Assembly: GCF_932294415.1 (NCBI RefSeq)
Contig: NC_065539.1
Span: forward strand, 48,503,501 to 48,567,500
Source of the DNA: Quercus robur
Taxonomy: Eukaryota > Streptophyta > Magnoliopsida > Fagales > Fagaceae
Reading direction: 5' to 3'
DNA: 64,000 nucleotides
The position numbers and the translations under genes are program-made. The notes under the pieces are model-generated. The model was not told where the DNA came from. It ran no database searches and was given only the letters and a program-made list of their open reading frames with translations. The stretch's first letter is position 1. Each line of letters begins with the position of its first letter. Positions 11,100 to 23,400 of this stretch are shown here, in pieces.

Positions 11100-11290
11100 T
11101 ATATATACACTCTTCTAGGGACATACAATTTGCCACAACTTGCACATTTGTCAATTTGTGGTTGGATTTCATCATTTACACATGGGACCATTACTTATAC
11201 TTGGTGAAGAGAAATTCAATCAATACTTGACATATGCACAAATTATGGTAGCGTGTGGTAAACATATGTCCATAGACTCTTTTTTTTTTT
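11100..11290. repeat. Copy A of a threefold-repeated block
   Basis: The block contains gggacatacaatttgccac followed by tgtggttggatttcatc and a tail related to tccatagact. The same order occurs at 11695-11895 and 15285-15475. The left part of this copy (3900-4140, with taaatgctatgacatgcatg) lies across the MULE, so the MULE inserted into copy A. Confidence 0.75.
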
Positions 11291-11394
11291 TTTTTTTTTA
11301 ATTTCAATCTTCCTTTTGCTACACCTAAAAATAAAAATAAAAATAAAATCTCCCTTTTGCTAGTCTAAACTTCATCAAGCGGCACTGTGGATTT

Positions 11395-11658
11395 TTTTTA
11401 TTAACCAAAAAATTTCACAAATTCGAGATAAGAATCATGATACATAAATGATAAATATGAAGGATTTTATAACAATTGGTTTAGTAAATTTTAATTTAAA
11501 AATATTTTATTAAAATGCTATGAGATGCCTGAAACATGATTTCGTTTTCATTTAAAAACTAGTGGAATGGTAACATAAGTGTTGATTTGAGCTTTTCTCA
11601 TAGTTCAAGGATTTTAATTTTAAATTAGAAATATAAGGTTAGTTTGATTTTGACCCAA

Positions 11659-11695
<37 letters not shown>

Positions 11696-11900
11696 TTTCT
11701 CCATAATTTGAACAACTCTTCTAAGGACACACAATTTACCACAACTTGCATATTTGTCAATTTGTGGTTGGATTACATCATTTACACATGGGGTCATTAC
11801 TTGTACTTGGTGAAGAGCAATCCAATCAATACTTGACACATGCACAAATTATGGTAATATGTGTGGTAAAGTGTGTGTCCATAGACTTTTTGTTATTTCA
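11395..11900. repeat. Copy B of the threefold-repeated block
   Basis: This is the least interrupted copy. Its left part (11478-11580, with actagtggaatggtaac) matches 3905-4010 and 12685-12780. Its right part (11695-11895) matches copies A and C. It contains a run of more than 20 T at about 11664-11692. Confidence 0.75.
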
Positions 11901-11914
11901 ATCTTTCTGTAAGA

Positions 11915-12550
11915 GTCATATATGTATTGGAATAACTGAGACAAAATGCACTTTTCTTATGTTTGAGTCTTAAGTTCTAGTGTGTTCAATAAAATCATGA
12001 AGTGGTTTAACAGGTGTTATTATTGAAGACACAAGACTGCTCAAGAAATGTTAAATTGCAATCCCAATACCTTCTAGAAACCTGTCGATCTATCAAGAAT
12101 TAATAAAACTCGATACCTCTTGGTCTATTAATCTACAAGATTTTTTTTTTTTTTTTAAGCCAACAACATTTTATTCTAAGTGGTTTATTTTGTGTGGATT
12201 AAGATCAAGTCCAATTGGGGATTGAAGCTGAAAATGGTAAAGCTTATTAGATTCTACTATAGGTGGTACTTTGGGATAGGCCAGTGGGGGTAAGATTCCT
12301 TGTATTTGTAACTAATTGTTCTTAAATAGTGGATTCTTCTAGAGTGGTAATCTAAAATTCACCTGATGTGGCTTTATCTGCAAATAGTTTCCCCATCATG
12401 ATCAAATTGTCGTGTCAAATTTATTTTCACTGCACTCTATTTAGTTTGGTGAATTGATTGAGACTCCATTTGATTTGCATGTGATTTTACTAATTAATCA
12501 ACTCAGATAATTAAATTAATTAACTGGGGTTAATTTATAACCCAATACTT
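11915..12550 (+). mobile_element. Decayed Copia LTR fragment
   Basis: The order of motifs (gtccaattggggattg, ccttgtatttgtaact, a ttaattaa-rich 3' part and a final gttaatttataaccc) parallels the 3' part of the Copia LTRs at 1690-2675 and 61509-62463, with many changes. The exact ends are uncertain. Confidence 0.55.
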
Positions 12551-12780
12551 TCCTTTGTGCACGTCAAACCTTCATTGAGAGGTACTGTTGGTTTTTTTTT
12601 TTTTTTTTTATTCACCAATAAAACTCCAATATTTGAGGTAAGAATCATGACACATTAACGTTAAATATGAAGAATTTTATAACAATTTTTTTACTCAATT
12701 TTAATTTTAAATGTTTTATTAAATGCTATGACATGCATAACACATGCTTTCTGGTTCATAGACTTTAATTTTAAACTAGT

Positions 12781-15217
12781 CGCGGACCCCACATGTTGCG
12801 CATGATAGAGTAGTCTCACTAATATATATTGTAGGGGGCGGGTTTTTGGGGCCCAGGCCCAGCAAGTAAGTGGTTCTGGCCCAAAAGTCCCCAGACAATG
12901 AATTTGTAGAGAGTGGGTTACAGAGCTAGGACTAGACGAAGTAAACGTCAGTTAGATGTACGCCATGCAATACGTTGGACGTGAGAATATTCCACTTACG
13001 TTTGATAAGATATCGGTCCGAGGAGACGTATACGTGCACCTCTTGCCCTGTTTACAGAGCAATAGAATTCTTTAACCTTTTTCTCTCTCCTTTCCTTCAA
13101 TCTCCGATCCCCTCTTCAAGGGGATCTCCTTCTCTTATATAGCCTCCTTGAATTGATAAGAACCTTACACTTGTTAGCCATCCGGACCTTCACTTGAGTG
13201 CCTGTCCCATCGGACATCTTCCTTATCTTTCTGTGAGTTGCACTGGCCAATGTAATACTGTTCGCCTGTCTTCTCCACATTAAATGCGGCTGAAAAAGTA
13301 GCCTTCTTGCATTTAATGCGGCAGTTGTGGCTTCTCCCTAATGCCTTACATTTTCTTCTTCCCTGCTGTGTGAGGCTCACCCTCCTACCCACGTTCACCT
13401 GGATGGGTTCTTCACTGTGAAGGGGACACACATTGGGCCTAAGTTCGCGTGTCCGAGGAGGCATTCCTCCTCGGACGTCTTTTGGATCAAACCGGGCTCA
13501 ACAGGGTTGAGCCGGAAGTCACTCGGGCCCCTATTCCCCGTTGGGTCATGGCTGGGCTTTGTGTGGGTTCCCAGGCCCATTTGTTGATTTTGGGAATTTC
13601 ATCCCTACATATATATATATATATATATTTCAATTTGGAATAATTTAATAAATATTAATGTAATTCATAATTATATTTTCATTTATTATAGTGACAATCA
13701 CAAATATAATACATATAATTTTTGTTGTACCAAAATCAAAATAATAAAAATTTTCTCAAGAATTAAAAAAGTAAGTTAGTGGAAATATTAATATTTTAGT
13801 AAAATTTATTTATAATATCTTGTGTATCATGAAAAAGTATATAAAATTTGGTAATTATTTTTTTAGTTTTAAACGAACTTTCTCGAACCTAATTTTTTCT
13901 ACCATACAATAAAAAATAAATAAATAAAACACCAAGAAATGTTGCTAAAAAAATTAAAAAAACTCATCAAAACTACAATTTAAAATAAAATAAAATAAAA
14001 AAGAAAGGAAAAAAAATAAAAGATGGTAACCATTTTTCCTTTAAAAAAACAAAAGAGTACAATTCCAAATGGGAAAAAAGTAGAGAAATTTTTCTGAAAA
14101 AAGAAAAAGTATTGTGTTAATACTGTCATAATCTAATCTAACTTCTAATCCAATATGTGAAAAATAAATAGAAAAATAAATCATTTTAAACACAAAATAT
14201 TCGTAAACACTTAAAACAATTACTAAAGCATCTAAAAACATCATATAAAAAATACATAACAATTTACTACTAATTTGTTAGACAAAATATTTTTAAATAG
14301 TGAAAGGAAATTGTACAAAGACCATTGTCTTCAACTGAACTAACTGTTCTTCATCAACTTGTTCAAACTATTGTGTAGTTTTCCAAATAAGCTAAGACCT
14401 AACAACAACACAAAATATAACATATTATAATATGATTTTTTTTCCAAATTAGATCAACAATAAACACCATTCATTAAAAGTATTTTTAGTGTTGTAAATA
14501 AAATGATAAAAAAAATATTTGCATCAAAGAACACATATGAATTAGTCAATAATAGAACAATGAGGGTACAAACCTGTAGTTGGAGATCCTCCTATGGGCA
14601 ACTATCAGGTTGTATATTTTCTACCATCAATGATTTAAGTAAGACCTGTGAATACATTTTTTATAAATAATTTTTAAAAAAAAAATTCATTGATTTCGTT
14701 TTTCAATTATAAACAATCAAAAGTAAAATTCTAAAAAAACATGATTATTCATCAATCTAAGGTAGAAATGCAAGAAAAATAATAATAATAAAATAAAATA
14801 AAAAATGAAAAAAAAAATTGAGAGAGAGAGAGAGATAACTTTTTTTTTGGTATAGGAAAAATATGCATAGAATGGAAGAGAGTGGCAAATTTATAGTAAG
14901 AGGATGAGAAAAAGAAGAGCCAGAATAAAAGCAGATAAAAGGGAAAAATAATATTGAAATTTAAAACCGTCCAAGAGGAATATATGTAGACAACACTTTT
15001 GTTTTGATTTTCCATTACTTTGTATCAAAATTAAAGTAGATGAATATGAAAAGTTAAAACCACCTAAAATGAATTTGTAAAGTCAATATATTTATATAGT
15101 TAATATTGTAAAAAATTTAAATTTAAAAAATAAATATAAAAAAGACTAAAGATGTGGCGGATGAGGTGGCTTAACAAGAGCGTAGTAACAATAAATGCTA
15201 TGCTTCAGTTTTTAGAT
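12781..15217. mobile_element. Unclassified insertion splitting copy C of the repeated block
   Basis: In copy B, ttaattttaaattagaaatat is continuous. In copy C the same sequence is split between 12779 and about 15218. The inserted DNA begins tcgcggaccccacatgttgc and ends gtttttagatatatatag, flanked by a possible short duplication (ctag/ttag). It is very AT-rich, has no convincing reading frame, and itself contains an LTR (12830-13609). I cannot assign it to a superfamily. Confidence 0.5.
12830..13609 (+). mobile_element. Solo LTR, 780 bp, probably Ty3/gypsy
   Basis: Begins tgtagggggcggg and ends tttcatccctaca, so the tips form a short inverted repeat (tgtaggg/ccctaca). It is flanked by tatat at 12825-12829 and 13610-13614, a possible 5-bp target duplication, although both flanks are TA-rich. 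It contains a promoter-like ctcttatatagcctcc at about 13131. It is GC-richer than its surroundings. No internal region accompanies it. Reading frames on either strand here are chance. Confidence 0.7.
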
Positions 15218-15284
15218 ATATATAGATTAGAAATATATGGTCGGTTTGATTTTGACCTAAAGTTCATACATGTTTTGTTACTTT

Positions 15285-15475
15285 TCACCATTATTTGAAC
15301 AACTCTTCTAGGGACATATAATTTGCCATGACTTGCACATTTGTGAATTTGTGGTTGGATTATATCATTTATACATGGGACCATTACTTGTACTTGATGA
15401 TGAACAATCCAATCAATACTTGACACAAGCACGAATTATGGTAGTGTTTGTGGTACAGTGTCTGTCCATGGTTCT
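15285..15475. repeat. Copy C (right part) of the threefold-repeated block
   Basis: Matches 11100-11290 and 11695-11895. Together with 12580-12779 it forms copy C, which directly precedes the dioxygenase pseudogene, so the block may derive from its upstream region. Confidence 0.7.
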
Positions 15476-15646
15476 ATGTTTCCCTTAAGAAAAACATATT
15501 ATATCATTTATTGTGTAAAAAATATATATCTCTAACATTACTCTTTATTTTTTTCTCAAAAAAATAAAACATTACACTTTATTTAAATCAAAGCCTGATC
15601 ACTTTACAAGGTTTCATTTCTCAAAGCAAAAGTGTAAGAGAAACTC

Positions 15647-17076
15647 ATGGCTTCCCCAACATTTCCAAGATTCCAATTATAGATCTTTCTAAGGAAGGGT
15701 CGAAGCCTGGTACAACTTCTTGGCTCTCTGCGTGCCAAAGTGTTTGCCATGCACTTGAAGAGTATGGTTTTGTGGCAGTGTATGACAATGTTTCTTCAGA
15801 GCTCGACAACCAAATCTTTGGGGTCTTAAAGGATTTGTTTGATCTCCCAACAGAAACCAAAACGCAGGACCCTAATCCTACTGAATATTTGGGCCAAAGG
15901 CCTCAATTTCCTCTCTACGAAAGGCTTGGCATAGTTAATGCAGTGAGTTGGGAAGAAACTCAGAAGTTCACACACCTCATGTGGCCCAATGGAAATCACC
16001 ATTTCAGGTACTCTTACAAGACTCAGTTTATTCCATAGTAAAATGTTTTCAAAATACTCTGAAAAACATTTTCCGGCGTTTGGTGCAATGTGAAATGAAA
16101 ACAGTTTCTCTCATAATATTTCTTGATTAAAACCTTGCTTATTTATAAGTTGCCTAGCTAATATTACCTTTTTCACTTTTGTTTAGTAAAACAGCTCATT
16201 CATTTGCAAAGCTAGTGATGGAGTTAAACCAAATTGTGACAAGAATGGTTTTTGAAAATTATGGTGTGGAGAAGTAATATGACTCTCACATGGAAGACAC
16301 CATTTACCGTCTTCGTTTGCACAAATATAGGGAAGTGGATGACAAAGAGACTAAACTAGGTCTTCCAGTACACACTGACAAGTCCTTCACAACTATACTT
16401 CATCAAAATCATGTCCCAGGATTGGAGATACAAACAAAGGATGCACAGTGGATTGGTTTTGATTCCTCCCCTTCATCCTTTTTGTTCCTCGCCGGTGATG
16501 CGTTCATGGTGATCAGTATCAATCTTCGATCTAAAGCATAGCCAAGAATTCGGCAAAAAAAATAAATTCATAGCCAAGAAAAAACAATTGCATAGCCAGT
16601 GGTAACTCCAGTATTCTTATCTAAGAGGGTTAAATAAGAAATATAAATTATGCAAAATCTAAAATAAAAGAGAATTTTTTTTTTTTTTTGGAAAATCAAA
16701 ACAAAAGAAAACTTGAATATATAAACATCACACAAAAAAATAATAAAATAATTGCAAATAAATAAAATTTTACAATTGTCTTTTTCATATTTGAAATCGT
16801 TGCAAGATAGTTTTATTATCAATTTTACGAGTTAAATCTTTTTCAAATTTGTTAAGATCTAATGAGATTTTTTGAAATTTAATATAAACAAAATTCTACT
16901 TTTGTTGTTGGACTTACTTTTTTTTTTTTTTTTTCCAAATTTTATATCACATTGATTTATTGTTGGTTTTTTTTTTGGGTATTTAAAAAGGCTAATATGT
17001 ATATATTCAAGTTATTTCAGTTGGATTTTAAAAAATTAGAATTAAAGTGTTCAAATTTTTATTTTAAGGGAGTCAA

Positions 17077-17117
<41 letters not shown>

Positions 17118-18443
17118 GCCTCAACCAGCCTTGGTGTCCTTTCATGTTGTCTAATCATTTGAATCTCATTAGAGCACTAGCATCATGTTTACCAAATGCC
17201 AAATATTTGACATTTGGCACACGAAACACCACAAAAGCTCATTCGTCATATGTTTCAAATTTTAAAACTTTTAGCATATATGGGTAAATAGTATTGTTTC
17301 AAATTTGGAACTGTACTGTTCATAAATTGTAAAATTTTTATTTATTTTTATTCTACTCTCTCTTCTCTCCTAACTTGCCGTTCACAAAAAGTACAATTTT
17401 TATTGTTTTGTATTGGGATGAGTTTTAAGTTAATATTATTTTAACGTATTGTATATATTATTTTTATTGAATAATAGAACATGTGATATAGGGTGTATTA
17501 TAAAATGATGTGCTAAAATAATAAAATAAGCTTTTGATGTGTTAAATTGGCATACTTTTGGAACAGCTGATGATGATGCACTTACATTTATAAATACATA
17601 ACAAATTCAGTTATTTCTTGCACCTTCAATAATTTTCTGTAGAACACACTTTTTTTTAGAAGTTCTGGAGTATTTGTAAATACCAATTCTAAAAGTACTT
17701 AGGCTTAGTTTGTTGTGTCCTGGAGACCATTGGTGTGTAACCCTTAGCAAAACTAATTGGAGTGGGGAAAAATCTAATCTTGACGAAAACATTTTATGTG
17801 CCTCAAAATCTTCAATTTATTCTTTCCTTCCCAACTATTCCCAACATGTATTATTATTAATAGTAATGGGTGAACATACGGTATTCTATCTAAGAAAAAA
17901 AGCTAGTATCACAAATAATTACATAATTTTTGTCACAACTTACCATATGGTGAGTTGTGAATAGTGAATGTGTGAACCTACTATTTTTTCTCTACAGCTC
18001 ATAGCTCACTAGATGGCGAGTTGTGTAATTTTTCATGTTCCTAGCATTGATCTCTATCTAACTATCTATCTAACTATCTTTCAAACTGGCTATTTCTTGT
18101 AGGGTTTGTCTATTTGAAATTCTTACCAATTAAATTGCTATGCATTCTAATATAAATGATTAAGATATTTAGGACATGTAAGTTTTAATTGGTTTAGGTA
18201 TGGAGCAATGACAGAATACGCCCATGTATTCATCGAGTCATCATGAGTGGAAATCAGGTGCGATATTCAACTGGGCTACAAACACACCAAAAGGGGTTGA
18301 TGTGTGTTCCAGGAGAGCTAGTCGATGAGGAACACCCGTTACAGTATAAGCCTTTGGATCATTTGGGATTCCTTAATTTCCATCATTCCAATGATTATGG
18401 GCCAAAAATGGACTCTCTCGTCAAAGCCTACTGTGGTGTGTGA
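15647..18443 (+). pseudogene. 2-oxoglutarate/Fe(II)-dependent dioxygenase (AOP-like), broken
   Basis: Three exons are recognisable: about 15647-16007, 16187-16508 and 18198-18443, all with GT-AG junctions that keep frame (FMV-WSNDRI is restored across intron 2). The protein resembles plant 2-ODDs of the AOP/DOXC group. It has KIPIIDLS near the N-terminus, the iron ligands His and Asp in PVHTDKS, the distal His in CIHRV, the 2-oxoglutarate-binding RYS, and a C-terminus AYCGV. Two faults argue for a pseudogene. The ATG at 15647 is out of frame with the conserved N-terminus and meets a stop after 11 codons. An in-frame TAA at 16275-16277 replaces a Tyr-like position just before YDSH. A transcript could still start at 15772, but the nonsense codon remains. 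Intron 2 (1.7 kb) has taken up a MITE. Substrate unknown. Confidence 0.85.
17172..17581. mobile_element. Harbinger-like MITE in intron 2 of the dioxygenase
   Basis: About 410 bp, beginning gagcactagcatcatg and ending in its imperfect inverse, gatgatgatgcac. It is flanked by TTA at 17169-17171 and 17582-17584, the 3-bp target duplication of PIF/Harbinger elements. It shares end motifs with the longer element at 44474-45677. No coding capacity. Confidence 0.65.
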
Positions 18444-18608
18444 GCAATATATTTTGGGCTGAAGAATCTCGTCATTTAGGGTTTTTATTTGTGTGACAAT
18501 AAAGCTGGGTCATAACCAAGGATAACATGGATTACATGTATACTCTTTGACCCTCTCTTTTTCTTTTTTTTTGAGAAGGAAAACATAGACATTATTAAGA
18601 ATAATGGC

Positions 18609-19176
18609 TGATAAGGATAAAAGAAGTGGTCAAATGAAAGATAAGGGTGACGGTACCTATTGGGCCGTCAGCCTTTGTTTAACAAACTGACGGCGCTATG
18701 AAGAAAAGAATTCCACAGGCAGACGGGATAATAAAGCTAAAGGTCATCCTGAAGCTAACAGTATGTAGACCGAAGGCACAACATAGACTGACGACACTAG
18801 TCAAAGAACGCTTGCTAACCACGTTTGCGTGTAGAAGTAAATGACTTGCTCTCCACACCTAAGAGGGATTCCTATATGGAAAGGATCCCGCGAAATACGC
18901 CCAAGGAGACTCCTATAAGGAAAAGACTTCTACTCCAAGGAAAAGGGGTCAAGCCCTACTACTATAAAAACCAAGCACCCTCACGAACCAAGGTACGCAT
19001 AATTTACCCTCTCTAGCACTCTAGAGTAGTGAGAATAGTTCTGACTTGACCTTCAGAGGGTATTTGGCCGGTACCACACCGGTACTCTCTTTTAGGTAAT
19101 TTCTTTTCGCTGTGCAAGTGCTATTTGGGGCGCGCGAGGACCGTGTGGCTTACTGGTGGTATTTTCGGCATCATCA
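18609..19176 (+). repeat. 5' LTR of Tat1
   Basis: 568 bp, from tgataaggataaaag to ggcatcatca. It contains a TATA-like ctataaaaacc at about 18961, the likely promoter. Confidence 0.95.
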
Positions 19177-19178
19177 GT

Positions 19179-19196
19179 TGGCGCCGTCTGTGGGAA
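19179..19196 (+). other. Primer binding site of Tat1
   Basis: tggcgccgtctgtgggaa begins two bases after the LTR. Its first nine bases match the complement of the plant tRNA-Asp 3' end; the rest is diverged. The same element is found at the equivalent place in Tat2 (tggcgctgtctgtggga). Confidence 0.7.
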
Positions 19197-19241
19197 ACGT
19201 GTAGTGTAAAGTCATATTACCACTTCCCGAACAAAAGTCGC

Positions 19242-20450
19242 ATGGTGCTCACCCGCTCAATGGCAACCACTAACGACATTCAAGAAGAAGAACCACCCAC
19301 GACCGCCCTCGAGAAGCAAGTCAAGACTCTCGCTGCGGTCGTGGAACATCTCACCCGACAAAACCGCGACCTGGAAGAGCAGCTACGCCAAAAAAACGCT
19401 GCACCAGACAACCAAGGAGCTGATCAAGAAGGAACCAGCGCCAACAGAAGAAACCAGGAGGGACCCCAGGCCAGCAACACCCCGAGCAAACCGGAGCGAC
19501 AGAACGTGAGCCTCCCTTCCCTCGCAGATGCAGCTCCGCCACCTATTATCGCGGAGATGCAGGCCATGAAGGAACAAATGGAGGTTATGATGAACGCTCT
19601 CAAGGGGCGAATGTCCAGCGATCTTGACGACCTTGTCAACCGGACTGACTCGCCGTTCACCGCCACCGTCAACTCCTACTCCCTATCGAGTAAGTTCCGC
19701 ATGCCACAAATAGACAGTTATGACGGGGTCAGAGACCCTCTGGACCACCTGGAGACCTTCAAGACCCTAATGCACCTTCAAGGAGTAGCAGACGAGATCA
19801 TGTGTAGGGCCTTCCCTACAACGCTGAAGGGCGCAGCGAGAATTTGGTTCAGTCGACTAACACCAAACTCCATCAGCACCTTCAAAGAACTCAGTGCTCA
19901 ATTCACCGCACACTTCATCGGAGGCCATCGGTACAAGAAGTCTACGTCTTGCTTGATGAGTATGAAGCAGCGAGAGGATGAAACTTTAAGAGCCTACATA
20001 TCCCGCTTCAACAAGGAGGCACTCTCGATTGACGAAACCGACGATAAGATACTTGTTGCGGCATTCACAAATGGCTTGAAGAAGGGTAAGTTTTTGTTCT
20101 CCCTATACAAAAACGACCCAAAGACCATGTCGAAAGTACTTTACCAAGCCACAAAGTATATGAACGCTGAAGACGCGCTATTAGCCCGAGAAGAGAGGCC
20201 CAGGAAAAGAGAAAGGCAGGAAGACACTCAGCAGGACCAAGGTCGAAAGAAGGCAAGAACAAGAGACCGAAGGAACGAGAGGCGCCCTAAGCCCCTGGGA
20301 GGAAGATTCACGAGCTTCACTCCGTTGACAGCCCCGATAGATCAAGTCCTTATGCAAATCAAGGACGAGGAGGCCCTGACGTTCCCGGGAAAGCTAAAGA
20401 GTGATCCCAACAAATGTTCCAGGGATAAGTATTGTCGTTTCCACGCGACC
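19242..20450 (+). pseudogene. Tat1 gag (capsid region and zinc-finger start)
   Basis: The frame opens at ATG 19242 (MVLTRSMATTND). A coiled-coil start (EKQVKTLAAVVEHL) is followed by the retrotransposon gag core (AARIWFSRLTPNSISTFKEL, about residues 205-225) and a basic region (RPRKRERQ). The zinc-finger-like motif beginning YCRFH near 20430 is broken by what looks like a one-base deletion around 20443-20446. After this the conserved frame continues in the next register while the gag frame runs on to a stop at 20597. Tat2 at 36706 shows the motif whole (CRFHKDHGHDTNEC), which supports the deletion call. Gag would form the particle that packages element RNA. Confidence 0.88.
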
Positions 20451-23400
20451 ATGGTCACGATACGGCTGATTGCTATGACCTCAAGCAGCAGATTGAGGCC
20501 CTTATCAGACAAGGAAAACTGCAGAACTTCGTTAGCAAGGAAAAAATGGATCCACCCGCACAAGACCAACACCCCCGACGAGATAATAAGCGACTGAGGC
20601 CCCCGATAGGGGACATAAGGATGATCGTAGGAGGAACGGCGGTCGCCGGGTCGTCCAAGAAGACCCGCAAGACCTACCTTCGGATGGTACAAAATGTTCG
20701 GTTGACGGGAGTTATGCCAAAGATAACACGAAGAGAAGGCCCCACAATTGGGTTCTCAGAGGAGGACTATAACATGCACCGGGTGTTGGTTGACAACTGC
20801 AGTTTAGCAGATATTTTATACTACCCGGCGTTCCAACAGATGAGAATCGACAGGGAGCGATTGATTCCGACAAACGCCCCGCTCGTGCTTTGGAGGGAGC
20901 TGGGTATTCCCATTGGGCGCGGTCACATTGTCCGTCATAGTAGGCGATTACCCTCAACAGATAACCAAGGACGTGACGTTCTTAGTGGTCGATTACTCGT
21001 CTGCCTACAATGCTATCCTCGGACGGCCCACGCTCAATTCAGGGAAGGCGGTAACTTCAACCTACCACTTGATGATCAAATTCCCTACTGACTACGGAGT
21101 AGGGGAGCTGCGCGAAAGTCAGATGGCTGCACATGAATGCTACATAGCCATGATGGAAATGGAGGACCAGGTTCAGGCTTTAAGTATAAAAGAGCACCGG
21201 ACGGTAACGAAGCCAGTAGAGAAGTTAGAAGAGATACCCCTTGACAGTTCCGATCCTGGCCGAACGACCAAAATTGGAACACTCGCTAACCCCGCGATCC
21301 GTCAGGAACTCATAACCTTCCTCAGAGGCAATCGAGATGTATTCACCTGGAGTCATGAAGATATGCCAGGAATAGACCCATAAGTTATGGTGCACAGAAT
21401 GAATGTATCGCCCGCCTTTCCATCTGTCCGTCAAAAGAAGAGAGTGTTTGCCCCCAAACGAGATGGGGCCATAGCAGAAGAAGTTCGAAAGTTACAGGAA
21501 GCAAGCTTTATTAGGGAAGTATACTATCCCGATTGGCTAGCAAACGTAGTAATGGTCAAAAAAGCTAGCGGGAAATGGCGGATGTGTGTGGACTTCACCG
21601 ACCTTAACAAAGCCTACCCCAAAGATAGCTACCCCCTCCCAAGGATCGACGTCCTAGTAGACTCAACAGCCCGACACCAGTTGCTGAGCTTCATGGACAC
21701 TTTCTCAGGGTACAACCAAATCCGAATGCATGAAGCTGATCAGGAAAAGACGTCATTCGTAACCAGCCAGGGCCTCTTCTGTTACAAAGTGATGCCCTTC
21801 GGCCTGAAGAAAGCAGGCGCAACATACCAAAGACTTATGAACAAAATGTTCGCACAACAGATTGGGAGGAATGTCTAGGTCTACGTTGACGATATGCTAG
21901 TAAAAAGCCAGAGGGAGGAAGATCATCTGGAAGATCTCAAAGAAACATTCAACACCCTTCGCTCCTACAACATGAAGCTCAATCCAGGAAAATGTGCCTT
22001 TGGAGTGACGGCGGGAAAATTTCTAGGATTTATGGTGTCCCAAAGGGGAATCGAGGCAAACCCGGACAAGATCCGGGCTATTATGGAAATGGCGCCACCA
22101 AGAAATGTGAAGGAAGTGCAATGCCTCAATGGAAAAATAGCGGCACTAAACAGGTTCGTGTTAAGGGCGACGGATAAGTGTTTGCCCTTCTTCCGAACAC
22201 TGAAGAGATCGTTCGAATGGACCTCCGAATGCCAGCAAACGTTCGAAGAGTTGAAGGCTTATCTCTTCTCCCCACCACTGCTGAGCCCGTCACAACCAGG
22301 AGAAGAGCTTTTTCTCTATCTAGCCATCTCCCCCACAGCCGTTAGTGCTGCCTTAATCAGAGAAGAAGAGAAAGTACAAAAGCCCGTATACTATGCAAGC
22401 CGAGCGCTCCGCGGTGCTAAAGAAAGATACCCGCCCATGGAAAAACTTGCCTTCGCATTAGTTACAGCGACCGGCAAGCTCAAACCGTACTTTCAAGCAC
22501 ATACAGTGAACATCCTGACTAACAAGCCCTTACGACGGACGATGAGCAATCCTGAGGCTGCGGGTCGATTGGCATTATGGGCTATAGAACTGAGCGAATT
22601 TGATATCCAGTACCGCCCACAGACCGCCATCAAGGGACAGATCGTCGTAGATTTCATAGCCGAATTCACTCATGACGAAGACAAGGGGGCAGAAGAGTCC
22701 CCTCATTGGAGCATATATACAGACGGGTCGTCCAACAGACAAGCCGGAGGGGCCAGTATCGTGCTACTATCGCCCGAAGGAGACATTATTGAATGTATGG
22801 TTCGTCTCGACTTCCCCGCTACCAACAATGAATCAGAATATGAAGCGTTGAAAGCAGGATTGGACCTCGCCAAAGCTGCAGGAGCCACAAGGGTAGTCAT
22901 CTACTGCGACTCTCAGGTCATTACTAACCAAATAAATGGAGACTACGAATGCAAGGGCGAAAGGATGAAAAGGTACCTTGATCAAGTGAGGGCGAGAGTG
23001 GACGACCTAGAAGCCAAGATCGTCTAAATTCCCAAAGGAGAAAATGAGCGAGCCAATTGACTCGCAAAGGCCGCTTCAGCAGAACATATGGTCATCCCTA
23101 GTAATGTACTCTCTTTTGTTCAGCTTTCTCCGCTAATAGACCCTAGCAACATGCAGGAAATAGGCTCTAACAGTAGCTGGACCGCGCCGTTAGTGTCATA
23201 CTTGAAAGACGGGGTATTACCAGATGGAAAGGGGGCTGCAAGAAAACTGAAGGTCTAGGCGGCAAGGTTCGTCCTAATAAAAGACGTCCTGTACAAAAGA
23301 GGCTTCTCCCGATCATATTTGAGATGTTTGGGTACGGAAGAGGCAGACTACGTCATGAGAGAGGTACATGAAGGAATCTGCGGAAACCATTCAGGGTCTA

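Noticed and set aside
13174-13643. Overlapping frames of 61-96 aa on both strands
   Set aside because: They lie in the GC-richer solo LTR 12830-13609, lack homology I can recognise and overlap one another.
19351-19672. Minus-strand frames inside Tat1 gag
   Set aside because: Antisense shadows of the gag coding region; unlike the 25645-27911 antisense gene they are not conserved in Tat2.
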